A stretch of DNA of 41,072 nt, from positions 1 to 41,072 of the forward strand of contig NVWM01000032.1 of the NCBI GenBank assembly GCA_002733665.1. Direction: 5' to 3'. Source of the DNA: Lutibacter sp. (lineage in GTDB: Bacteria; Bacteroidota; Bacteroidia; Flavobacteriales; Flavobacteriaceae). Shown here piece by piece: positions 21,896 to 30,363 of this stretch. The position numbers and the translations under genes are program-made. The notes below the pieces were generated by a model. It ran no database searches and was not told the origin of the DNA. It saw nothing but the letters and a program-made list of their open reading frames with translations. The stretch's first letter is position 1, and the number at the start of each line of letters is the position of its first letter.

Positions 21896-23431
21896 GTGAA
21901 GACAGAACTAATAATAAGATCGAGTTCCTCTGATATTGATTTTGCCTTATTAAAGGATGGTAGACTTATTGAATTAAATAAGGAAACGAATGATAATAAA
22001 ATCTCTGTTGGAGATATTTTTCTTGCAAAAACAGGAAAAACACTAACAGGATTAAACGCAGCTTTTGTCAATGTAGGCTATCAAAAAGATGGCTTTTTAC
22101 ATTATCATGACTTAGGTGCACAATCGTTATCCTTGTCTAAATTTATTAAGGGAGTAAACACAGGCAAACAAAAAGATTTCACTTTAAAAAATTTCCATTT
22201 AGAAAAAGATATTGATAAGAATGGAAATATTAATGATGTACTTAAAACAGGACAAGATTTATTGGTTCAAATTGTAAAAGAACCTATTTCTACCAAAGGA
22301 CCTCGGTTAAACGCCGAACTTTCGATTGCAGGTAGATATTTAGTTTTAGTTCCTTTTTCTAACAGAATTTCTGTGTCACAAAAAATAGCTGACCCAAAAG
22401 AAAAGGATAGACTAAAACGTTTAATGAAAAGTATTAAACCTAAAAATTTTGGAGTCATTGTTAGAACTGTTGCACAAAACAAAAAAGTAGCAGATTTAGA
22501 CAAAGATTTACAAAATTCTTTAGAAAGTTGGGTAAATATGTGCAAGCAAATCAAGCACTCAAAAACACCAACAAAAGTTTTAAGTGAAATGAACAGAGCA
22601 TCCTCAATATTGAGAGATGTGTTTAATGATTCTTTCACCAACATTATTGTTGATGACGAATCTCTAGGTAATGAAATTAAAGATTATCTATTAGAGATTG
22701 CGCCAGAGAAAGAATCAATTGTGAAACTACATAAATCAAGTATTCCGATTTTTGAGAAGTATGGTATTGAACGCCAAATCAAAACATCGTTCGGAAAGAC
22801 TGTTTCTATGAGTAAAGGAGCGTATTTGGTGATTGAACATACCGAAGCATTACACGTAATTGACGTGAATAGTGGTAATCGTTCAAACAAAGCCAAGTCA
22901 CAATCTGATACAGCCCTTGAAGTCAATTTAATTTCGGCAACAGAAGTTGCACGTCAATTACAATTGAGAGATATGGGAGGAATTATAGTAGTCGATTTTA
23001 TTGATATGCACAAAGCAGACGATAGAAAAAAACTCTATGATCATTTAAGAAAAGAAATGTCTTTTGACCGTACTAAACACAAGATTCTACCTCCAAGTAA
23101 ATTTGGATTGGTTCAAATAACTCGACAAAGAGTAAGACCAGAAATGGTGATTAAAACGAGAGAACCAAACCCAAATCAAAATGGAGAAGTAGAAGCACCA
23201 ATTGTGTTGGTTGAAAAAATGGAAACGGAACTTGATAGAGTTATGAGTTTCAAGGATTATAAAAAGGTGACTTTAAATGTACACCCTTTTATAGCCGCAT
23301 ACCTTAAACAAGGGTATCCATCTATACAAGTTAGATGGTTTATGAAGTACAAAAAGTGGATCAAAATTTTGCCTCGTGATGCTTACCAATACTTACAATA
23401 TCGTTTTGAAAGACAAAAGGATAAAAAGTAG
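21896..23431 (+). CDS. rng: Ribonuclease G/E family protein, GTG start
   Basis: 511 residues from a GTG at 21896 (MKTELIIRSSSSDIDFALLK). An S1 RNA-binding region (GDIFLAKTGKTLTGLNAAFVNVGYQKDGFLHY) is followed by the catalytic core. Two metal-binding stretches, VIDVNSGNRSNK and GGIIVVDFIDM, are separated by about 45 residues. It processes rRNA and mRNA from 5'-monophosphate ends. The CPxCxGxG zinc-link of RNase E/G is missing; the position after ITRQRVRPEM holds a TREPNPNQNGEVEAP stretch. A strong terminator follows. Confidence 0.93.
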   Translation: MKTELIIRSSSSDIDFALLKDGRLIELNKETNDNKISVGDIFLAKTGKTLTGLNAAFVNVGYQKDGFLHYHDLGAQSLSLSKFIKGVNTGKQKDFTLKNFHLEKDIDKNGNINDVLKTGQDLLVQIVKEPISTKGPRLNAELSIAGRYLVLVPFSNRISVSQKIADPKEKDRLKRLMKSIKPKNFGVIVRTVAQNKKVADLDKDLQNSLESWVNMCKQIKHSKTPTKVLSEMNRASSILRDVFNDSFTNIIVDDESLGNEIKDYLLEIAPEKESIVKLHKSSIPIFEKYGIERQIKTSFGKTVSMSKGAYLVIEHTEALHVIDVNSGNRSNKAKSQSDTALEVNLISATEVARQLQLRDMGGIIVVDFIDMHKADDRKKLYDHLRKEMSFDRTKHKILPPSKFGLVQITRQRVRPEMVIKTREPNPNQNGEVEAPIVLVEKMETELDRVMSFKDYKKVTLNVHPFIAAYLKQGYPSIQVRWFMKYKKWIKILPRDAYQYLQYRFERQKDKK

Positions 23432-23455
23432 GACATTACACAATATCAAAGAAAT

Positions 23456-23488
23456 AAAAAACCCAATTGCTAAGCAATTGGGTTTTTT
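23456..23488 (+). terminator. Intrinsic terminator of rng
   Basis: The perfect stem ACCCAATTGC / GCAATTGGGT has a TAA loop, with five flanking A and seven T. It is usable in both directions but lies just past rng. Confidence 0.9.
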
Positions 23489-23512
23489 TGTGTTTTTTAT
23501 TTTCCCACTTTA

Positions 23513-24298
23513 TTAGAAATCATGAATCAAATGACTTGGTTCTTTCTCAGTTGCTTTTTTATATTTTATAATGAGTAATCTTTTACTAGATTGTCCTTCT
23601 TTAATTTTACTTCTCCATACTACTTTTTTAAATATCTCTATTAACTGTGCGTCTAATTTTTTATTAAAACCACAAATAACTTTTATATCTTCTAATTCTA
23701 CTTCTAATTTCTCAGAACCATAGGATTTATAATCTATTTCAAAAATTGCATAACGTTTTCTTAACTTAATGTTATTAAAAACCTGTAGAGAATCGTATAG
23801 ATGACTTGGAAAAACTTCTTTTCCTTTATTGTAAATGAGTTTTATTTTTTTTCTTTTTAGTTTCTTTATAACCTTTAGTTCTAATTTGTTCCTTTCTTTT
23901 TGCCATTTTTGTGTAGTATATAAATCCAAATGACCACTGCATTGATTAAGGGTGTATTCTCCTCGTTCATTTTTACTTGTGTATATTAATAATTCAGCAC
24001 CTAGAGGGATAAAAATATCGCAAGAAGTTCCCATCCTTCCAATTAATTCCCCATCATTATCTCCATAAATGTAAATAGACTTTAGTTCTAAGTCGTTACC
24101 CTTATATATTTTTTCAACCAAAACATCTGCTTTGTAATATAAATAGTTGTCAACATTCTTATATATTTTTAAAATTTTTACTTTAGCAACAACTTCAGAC
24201 CTTAAATATTTTGCGTCAATTGTTGACGAATTTAAACATCCACATGCCATGCTTTTTAACGAAAAAAGAAAGCATAAAATTAAAAGTGTATTTTTCAT
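23513..24298 (-). CDS. Secreted protein with possible TIMP/NTR-like N-terminal domain
   Basis: 261 residues from the ATG at 24298; the in-frame stretch upstream overlaps the neighbouring ORF. The signal peptide MKNTLLILCFLFSLKSMA leaves a mature N-terminus Cys-Gly-Cys (C19, C21). Next come a beta-rich segment (VVAKVKILKIY; KADVLVEKIYKG), then GTSCDIFIPLGAELLIYTS and a TLNQCSG cysteine. This is the pattern of netrin-like/TIMP-type domains, where the free N-terminal CxC can chelate a protease zinc. The C-terminal 110 residues are Lys-rich and unassigned. It follows a zinc-metallopeptidase-like gene on the same strand. The assignment is by pattern only. Confidence 0.5.
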   Translation of the reverse strand: MKNTLLILCFLFSLKSMACGCLNSSTIDAKYLRSEVVAKVKILKIYKNVDNYLYYKADVLVEKIYKGNDLELKSIYIYGDNDGELIGRMGTSCDIFIPLGAELLIYTSKNERGEYTLNQCSGHLDLYTTQKWQKERNKLELKVIKKLKRKKIKLIYNKGKEVFPSHLYDSLQVFNNIKLRKRYAIFEIDYKSYGSEKLEVELEDIKVICGFNKKLDAQLIEIFKKVVWRSKIKEGQSSKRLLIIKYKKATEKEPSHLIHDF

Positions 24299-24305
24299 AA
24301 TTGTT

Positions 24306-24536
24306 TTATTTACAAGTTCCATCTGGATTAGAAATCGGATAGACTCCTTTTGTACCACCACCTAAAGGAACTGCAAATTCATCTTGTAAGGCTTGATTTA
24401 TTGCAGTTTTTTTAACTGTAGATAATGTATTATATGTACTTGTTCCAATTAATCCAATCCAAACAATATCGTTATAATATTCATCACTAATATCATACCC
24501 CTTACTTTGACCATATATTTTTAAGGAATTTGCCAT
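24306..24536 (-). pseudogene. C-terminal remainder of the metallopeptidase-like lipoprotein, beyond an in-frame TAA
   Basis: 76 codons begin with the ATG immediately after the TAA at 24537-24539 and are in the same frame as the upstream gene. Read through the stop, the sequence continues smoothly (EHVFMALLVD, stop, MANSLKIYGQSKGYD ... YYNDIVWIGLIGTSTY). This fits my recollection of the C-terminal pattern of Bacteroidota HExxH lipoproteins (tyrosine/tryptophan-rich, with a WxGL motif). It has no signal peptide and no independent domain. The most economical reading is a nonsense mutation or a readthrough, not a separate gene. Confidence 0.65.
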
Positions 24537-26027
24537 TTAATCAACCAATAAAGCCATAAAAACATGTTCATCTGAAGTAGAATTGTCCGCTTGCCATTGA
24601 GTATATGCTTCTGCTAGTTGAACTAAACCAGAGTTAATCGTAACTCCCGTAAGAGATCCTTGATGTGCCATCGCTCCTAAAACTGCATGCACATTTTCAT
24701 GAATCATTACATTTGCTATAAATAAATCTGAGCCATCAGTCGCAGTTTGTGTCCCTAATACTACGTTAATATCGTAAAGATTGTTATTAATAGCATTATA
24801 TTGCATTTGTCCATAATCTCCAGTTACAACTTCAACTTTATATGTTAAATTAACTGTAGCAGAGGAATCAAATACATTTAAAATATGGTTTGATAATTCA
24901 CTTTGGTTTTGATATACAGATTCTACAATGTCTTTTTGACAAGGATAGTCTTCAAAAGTAGAGTCAAGAATGATTTCAAGAGCATAATTCGGTTCATCAC
25001 CTTCCAATAAAGCCGAAAGTGCTAAAGCACCAAAAATAGAGTTATCACATTCAGTAGACATCTTACCTAAGGCTTGACAAGACATAATAAAATTAATTAA
25101 CTCTTGGGCTTGGGCTTCATTTTCTGGATTACCAACCCATAATCTTTGTTCATATGTAAGGTCAATATATATTCCAAGTATTTCAGACATTGTTGGAGGA
25201 GTTGTTATTACTCCTCCATTTCCATTTGGCACATAAGCTCCTGTTGAGGTATTGGTTCCAGAAGTTCCTCCTCCTGTAATATGAGTTCCTGTTCCTCCTG
25301 TTGTATCTCCAGAACTTGTGTCATCTCCTCCGCCACCTCCTCCACCGGTAACAGAACAACCTGTTTCATAAACATACGGACATGATTCCCATGAACATCC
25401 ACAATAAGGATCTCCAGGACATGTACACTCAACCGTATCATCACATTCTATCTCGACCGTTTTTGAAAATATTGAATTTCTTTTACCTTCTCCTCCCTGT
25501 ATAATGCCATCTATAAAAATCGTTTCTTTCAAAAAATTGTACTCTAAATCAAAACGATCTACAGTTCCTGTAAAATTATATAATTGAAAACTATAATTAT
25601 TTTCAGAATACCACTCAAAATTTGGTTTCCAACGTAAAATAAATGCTAAATATCCTTCTTCATTTGGTAACTTTATTAGATGTAAATTTTCAAATTCTAG
25701 AGGAGATTCAATATTTGTTGGGTTTTCTATTTTAAAGGTATATGATTCTTTTCCATCATCATTTACATATTCAATAATATCAGATAAGTTTAAATCTCCA
25801 AATGTAGTACTTGCTGTTTTTGATGTTTGCCCTGTACTTATTGCTGTTAAAACTTTTTCAAGTTGTGGCAATTCATCAATAGTCAAATGCTTAATAGCAT
25901 TATTTATATGTTCTTGCTCTTCAATATTAACAATTTTAATCGTTTCATCTTTACAACTAATAATTATTAGTCCAAATAAGAAAAAAGAAAAAATAAATTT
26001 AAAATATGATTTGATAGAACGATTCAT
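24537..26027 (-). CDS. Lipoprotein with HExxH metallopeptidase motif, probably truncated
   Basis: 496 residues to the TAA. The type II signal peptide ends LIIISC (C25). A beta-rich N-terminal region is followed by a Cys-rich knot (CDDTVECTCPGDPYCGC ...) and a Gly/Thr-rich linker at about 225-275. The C-terminal region carries H443-E-N-V-H447 in VMIHENVHAVLGAM, the zinc-ligand motif of many metallopeptidases. It is predicted to be surface-exposed or periplasmic; the substrate is unknown. It ends at a TAA exactly where homologous sequence seems to continue (see 24306-24536). It lies directly upstream of the possible TIMP-like gene. Confidence 0.68.
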   Translation of the reverse strand: MNRSIKSYFKFIFSFFLFGLIIISCKDETIKIVNIEEQEHINNAIKHLTIDELPQLEKVLTAISTGQTSKTASTTFGDLNLSDIIEYVNDDGKESYTFKIENPTNIESPLEFENLHLIKLPNEEGYLAFILRWKPNFEWYSENNYSFQLYNFTGTVDRFDLEYNFLKETIFIDGIIQGGEGKRNSIFSKTVEIECDDTVECTCPGDPYCGCSWESCPYVYETGCSVTGGGGGGGDDTSSGDTTGGTGTHITGGGTSGTNTSTGAYVPNGNGGVITTPPTMSEILGIYIDLTYEQRLWVGNPENEAQAQELINFIMSCQALGKMSTECDNSIFGALALSALLEGDEPNYALEIILDSTFEDYPCQKDIVESVYQNQSELSNHILNVFDSSATVNLTYKVEVVTGDYGQMQYNAINNNLYDINVVLGTQTATDGSDLFIANVMIHENVHAVLGAMAHQGSLTGVTINSGLVQLAEAYTQWQADNSTSDEHVFMALLVD

Positions 26028-26070
26028 AGCGTTTAATTGGTTTTAAAATTAGTGAAATTAATTTAAGAGG

Positions 26071-26078
26071 CAAATCTA
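26071..26078 (-). promoter_or_regulatory. Candidate -7 element for the metallopeptidase gene
   Basis: TAGATTTG on the minus strand matches TAnnTTTG, 43 nt upstream of the ATG. No clear -33 element is seen at the usual distance. Confidence 0.45.
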
Positions 26079-26155
26079 ATTTTAAAAATTCAAAAAAACA
26101 TCAGGAAAAACTCTGTTTTATTTAGAGGGGAAATCCTTATTTATCATAATTTCTA

Positions 26156-28384
26156 TCAAAACCAATATCCTAAATTAAAATACCAATAACTTTCTTTGGT
26201 GTCTGGAGAATGTGTATAGTTGAGTTCTATCGGTCCAAGAAAAGAATCAAAACCATAACCAATACCATAACCAGTTTTGGTGTCTTCAAAAATTCTACCT
26301 TGATTAAACAAATCATCATCTGCACGTGCAAGGTTTATAGTTGACATTAAATAATGATTTTCTACAAACTCATATCTAAGTGTCAATGCTGATTTTAAAA
26401 AAGCACTTTTAGATAACGATGCAAATTCATAGCCTTGAAAAGGGGTAAAAGTGTTGATGTAATTCTCTCCATAGCCTCCTAAATGGTAGTCTAACACAAA
26501 ATTATCATTGACACCTATCGTAATTCCTCCTTCTGAAATAATATGCATTGTCAACTTATCAAAAAATGTATGTGCATATCCTACTTTTCCTTTAAGTTGT
26601 GAGAAGGAATTAAAATTATTATTATAATCAGAAGAAAACAAAAACCATCTAAAATCTATATCAACAAAAACTCCTTCTTTTTGAAAATACTTTTTGTCAT
26701 AGGTGTCAAATTTTAAATAAGAAATCGCATTAAAATAATCTGACTTATCAAAATAGGTTTTATCTTGATTTGATGTAGTTATCAATGTTTTGGTATATGC
26801 GCTTATCCGTTTATGCTCAGCTCCTACACCAAATGCAAATTTTCTATTAAGCACTGTTTGAAAATATAACTGATTGGTTAAATCAAGATATTTTAAGTTC
26901 AATTCGTTCACGTTAAGACCTTGTGAATGAAGTGCTGTATCAAAGTTAAAAGTATTGAAGCGTGATTTTAACCCAAAACTCCAATAAGAACCATTATCTA
27001 CAAAGTAATCCAAATTATAACGAATGTTATCTCCCAAAATAAAATCTAATGAAAAAATATCATTTTTACCAAGTATATGTTTTGAAGTAATATTCCCTAA
27101 AACTCCAGTTTTATATAAGTTATCATAGTGTGCAGAAAATTTTACATATGTAGAAATGTCGTCTTGTTTTAACTTTAATCGGACTATACTTCCATCTTTT
27201 TCTTCATCTATTTCATATTGTATGTTTGTAAAATTTCCTGTTGCAGTAAGGTTGTTAATGCCTTCTACAAAATCTGAAAAAGTAATTGTCTCACCATTAC
27301 TTATTTTCATTTTTCCTTTTACATATGTTCTTGTATAATCTTTATTCCCATCAATCTCAATTCTTTTAATCTTAATTTTTTGCGGATGCTCTTTTCTGTG
27401 TATTGGTTTGCGTTTCCTTGTTTGTCGTGCTGCAATTTTAACAAATTCATCAAATTGGAATCTAGCAGCATCTTCACCAACTTTCACTATTTCTTCTAAT
27501 TTATCAAAAGATGTCACTTCATAATTATCAATATCTGAAGGGTGCAAATATAAATTTGCTCTTTTTATCTTTTCTTCATGATTCCCATATATTTGAAAAC
27601 TAATAATTTGATTGAGAATTTTTAATGCCGAATTCAATTCCTCTTTAGTATCAAAATCATTTCTTAAGTCTACACCTATGATAATATCTGCTCCCATTGC
27701 TATAACTTCATCAATAGGAAAATTATTGACAATACCTCCATCCGCAAGTAATTTTCCATCAATTTCTACAGGTTCTAAAAGTGTTGGGAAGGCACCACTT
27801 GCTTGTACTGCTCTTGGCAAAAAACCGCTATTTAATATCTCTTGTTTTCCTGTTTCAAGATTTGTAGCAATACAAAAAAATGGTATTGGAAGTTTATTAA
27901 AATCTCTAATTGTATCTACGTGCTGCAGTAATTTAGAAGTGAGATTAAGTACATTTTGTCCTTTAGAAAGTGCTTTAGGTAATCCTACTTTTCCTTTTTT
28001 TACTGGAAGCGTTATTGCATACTTTTCGCCATCTTGTTTTTCGTAAAAAGGTTTTGATTTTCTTGGAATCTGATCTTGCATAATCTTGTCAAAATCAAAT
28101 GTTCTTATCAATGAGTCTATTTCTTTGGCATTATATCCTGATGCATACATTGCTCCAACTATAGCACCCATACTTGTTCCTCCAATATAGTCAACTCGCA
28201 CTCCTGCTTCTTCGAGCACCTTTAAAATTCCTACGTGAGCAAATCCTTTTGCACCTCCTCCAGAAAGCACCAAGCCAACTTTAAGGTCTTTTTTTATAGT
28301 ATCATTTTTTTTGATTGAATCATTTTGCTGCGAGAAAGCAATAACTGTAGTAAAAAGCAATAAAGTGGTTAGCAATTTATTCAT
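26156..28384 (-). CDS. Patatin-like phospholipase with C-terminal POTRA and outer-membrane barrel
   Basis: 742 residues from the ATG at 28384, chosen because the signal peptide MNKLLTTLLLFTTVIAFSQ begins there; an upstream in-frame ATG at 28426 would prefix a charged stretch. The patatin domain is at about 36-240, with oxyanion GGGAKG (42-47), nucleophile GTSMG (S71) and the Asp of DGGIVNNFP. A POTRA-like segment (IKRIEIDGNKDYTRTYVKGK) and a long beta-barrel ending in aromatic YWF follow. Architecture and function match Bacteroidota outer-membrane patatins: a secreted lipid-acyl hydrolase fused to an Omp85-like barrel. It lies 59 nt downstream of uvrC. Confidence 0.9.
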   Translation of the reverse strand: MNKLLTTLLLFTTVIAFSQQNDSIKKNDTIKKDLKVGLVLSGGGAKGFAHVGILKVLEEAGVRVDYIGGTSMGAIVGAMYASGYNAKEIDSLIRTFDFDKIMQDQIPRKSKPFYEKQDGEKYAITLPVKKGKVGLPKALSKGQNVLNLTSKLLQHVDTIRDFNKLPIPFFCIATNLETGKQEILNSGFLPRAVQASGAFPTLLEPVEIDGKLLADGGIVNNFPIDEVIAMGADIIIGVDLRNDFDTKEELNSALKILNQIISFQIYGNHEEKIKRANLYLHPSDIDNYEVTSFDKLEEIVKVGEDAARFQFDEFVKIAARQTRKRKPIHRKEHPQKIKIKRIEIDGNKDYTRTYVKGKMKISNGETITFSDFVEGINNLTATGNFTNIQYEIDEEKDGSIVRLKLKQDDISTYVKFSAHYDNLYKTGVLGNITSKHILGKNDIFSLDFILGDNIRYNLDYFVDNGSYWSFGLKSRFNTFNFDTALHSQGLNVNELNLKYLDLTNQLYFQTVLNRKFAFGVGAEHKRISAYTKTLITTSNQDKTYFDKSDYFNAISYLKFDTYDKKYFQKEGVFVDIDFRWFLFSSDYNNNFNSFSQLKGKVGYAHTFFDKLTMHIISEGGITIGVNDNFVLDYHLGGYGENYINTFTPFQGYEFASLSKSAFLKSALTLRYEFVENHYLMSTINLARADDDLFNQGRIFEDTKTGYGIGYGFDSFLGPIELNYTHSPDTKESYWYFNLGYWF

Positions 28385-28443
28385 TGAATTCTTTTTATTT
28401 TTCTTATTAGACGAATTATTATTCAAACCGTTACATCTTCATA

Positions 28444-30237
28444 TCATTTAATATGATAGAAATTATACACTTTGGTTGCGCGAGATTCACCAATAATTTC
28501 TATTAATTCTTTCTTTGAAGCCTCAATAACTCTTTTGGTAGAACGAAAATGTTGCAATAATGTTATAATTGTCTGTTGTCCTACACCATCAATTTGTTCT
28601 AACTCCGTTTGAATTGCGGCTTTACTTCGTTTATTTCTGTGATGTGTAATCCCAAAACGATGTGCCTCATTCCGTAATTGCTGGATAATTTTTAACGACT
28701 CCGATTTTTTATCTAAATATAATGGAATTGGATCATTCGGATAATAAATTTCTTCCAATCTTTTTGCAATTCCAATAATAGCAATTTTATTTCGCAACCC
28801 TAATTCGTCCAAACTTTTTAATGCTGATGATAATTGTCCTTTACCTCCATCAACAACAATTAATTGAGGTAATGGCTCATTTTCTTCTAATAATCGTTTA
28901 TAACGCCTATACACAACCTCTTCCATCGATGCAAAATCATCTGGCCCTTCTACGGTTTTTATATTAAAATTTCGATACTCTTTCTTGCTTGGTTTTCCAT
29001 TTCTAAAAACCACACAAGCTGCAACAGGATGCGTTCCTTGAATATTAGAATTGTCAAAACACTCTATGTGTCTCGGCTCTGAAGACAAACGCAAATCTTT
29101 TTGCATTTGCGCCATGATTCTATTTGAATGACGATCAGGATCTACAATTTTTATCTGTTTAAACTGTTCTTGTCTATAATATTTTGCATTGCGAAGTGAG
29201 AGTTCTACTATTCTTTTTTTATCTCCCAATTTTGGAATCGTAACCTTCAATTCATCACCCAAATCTACTTTAAAGGGCACATAAATTTCTTTGGATTGTG
29301 AATGAAATCGCTGTCTTATTTCTACAATTGCCAATTCTAACAACTCTTTATCCGTCTCATCCAATTTCTTTTTAATTTCTGATGTATGAGATTGAACGAT
29401 AGAGCCATTCATAATCTTAAAAAAATTGACATAACCATAACTCTCATCCGAAATAATAGAAAATACATCAACATTATTTATCGACGGATTTACAATAGTA
29501 GATTTCACCTGATAATTTGCTAAACTATCAATCTTATCTTTAATTTTTTGTGCTTGCTCAAACTCCATTTTATCAGCATAAAAATGCATCAAATCTCTAA
29601 ACGTTTGAAGCGCATCTTTAAAATCACCCTTTATAATCTGGCGAATTTTTTTAATATCTTCATTGTAATCTTCTTCTGTTTGCATGTCCTCACAAGGTGC
29701 CTTACAATTACCAATATGGTATTCTAAGCACTTCTTGTATTTTTCATTTTCAATGTTCTTTTCGCTTAAAAAAAAGTTACACGTCCGCAATTGATATAAT
29801 TCTTTTATCAAATCGAGTAGAGCTCTTACTGTTCTTACCGAAGTGTAAGGGCCAAAATATTCTGAGCCGTCTTTAATAACTCTTCGCGTTAAAAATATGC
29901 GTGGAAAACGTTCTTTTTTCAGACAAATAAAAGGATAGGTTTTATCATCCTTCAACATTACATTGTATCGAGGCTGATACTTTTTTATAAGATTATTTTC
30001 AAGTAATAATGCGTCCGTTTCTGTATCAACAACAATATGTTTGATACTCACAATCTTTTTTACAAGTACTCTTGTCTTTCCGTTTTCGTGATTCTTGTTG
30101 AAATATGAAGCAACTCGTTTCTTTAAATTCTTGGCCTTTCCTACATACAGAATCTTCTCCTCTTTATCGAAATACTGATAGACTCCAGGATTTGATGGAA
30201 GTGTTTTTATCTGTATCTCTAAAGGAGGTGTTTGCAT
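28444..30237 (-). CDS. uvrC: Excinuclease ABC subunit C
   Basis: 597 residues. It has an N-terminal GIY-YIG nuclease (SNPGVYQYFDKEEKILYVGK), the UVR/coiled region ADKMEFEQAQKIKDKIDSL, the RNase-H-like nuclease (ECFDNSNIQGTHPVAACVVF; LIVVDGGKGQL) and a C-terminal helix-hairpin-helix pair (QIDGVGQQTIITLLQHF; GESRATKVYNF). It makes the dual incisions in nucleotide excision repair. Standard length; identification is firm. Confidence 0.97.
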   Translation of the reverse strand: MQTPPLEIQIKTLPSNPGVYQYFDKEEKILYVGKAKNLKKRVASYFNKNHENGKTRVLVKKIVSIKHIVVDTETDALLLENNLIKKYQPRYNVMLKDDKTYPFICLKKERFPRIFLTRRVIKDGSEYFGPYTSVRTVRALLDLIKELYQLRTCNFFLSEKNIENEKYKKCLEYHIGNCKAPCEDMQTEEDYNEDIKKIRQIIKGDFKDALQTFRDLMHFYADKMEFEQAQKIKDKIDSLANYQVKSTIVNPSINNVDVFSIISDESYGYVNFFKIMNGSIVQSHTSEIKKKLDETDKELLELAIVEIRQRFHSQSKEIYVPFKVDLGDELKVTIPKLGDKKRIVELSLRNAKYYRQEQFKQIKIVDPDRHSNRIMAQMQKDLRLSSEPRHIECFDNSNIQGTHPVAACVVFRNGKPSKKEYRNFNIKTVEGPDDFASMEEVVYRRYKRLLEENEPLPQLIVVDGGKGQLSSALKSLDELGLRNKIAIIGIAKRLEEIYYPNDPIPLYLDKKSESLKIIQQLRNEAHRFGITHHRNKRSKAAIQTELEQIDGVGQQTIITLLQHFRSTKRVIEASKKELIEIIGESRATKVYNFYHIK

Positions 30238-30339
30238 ACAACGAATTTATGCAAAAATGTGTAAGAGTTTAAAGGTTTAGAAGTTTATTTTTATCTAAAA
30301 ATATCCAAAAATAACATTTATCGTTATCTCAAGATACCT

Positions 30340-30347
30340 TAATTTTG
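30340..30347 (+). promoter_or_regulatory. Candidate -7 element for the PLP decarboxylase
   Basis: TAATTTTG matches TAnnTTTG, 16 nt before the ATG, in the region divergent from uvrC. No clear -33 TTTG. Confidence 0.5.
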
Positions 30348-30363
30348 CAAAAAAAGAAAGATT

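Noticed and set aside
22267..22926. Minus-strand ORFs inside rng
   Set aside because: They are antisense to the conserved catalytic core of rng and show no domain or codon pattern of their own.
25208..25444. Minus-strand 78-codon ORF overlapping the metallopeptidase linker
   Set aside because: It is the alternate frame of the Gly/Thr-rich repetitive linker and shows only low-complexity Gln/Leu/Val content.
27612..28046. Plus-strand ORF inside the patatin gene
   Set aside because: It is antisense to the patatin catalytic domain, whose motifs are clear on the other strand.
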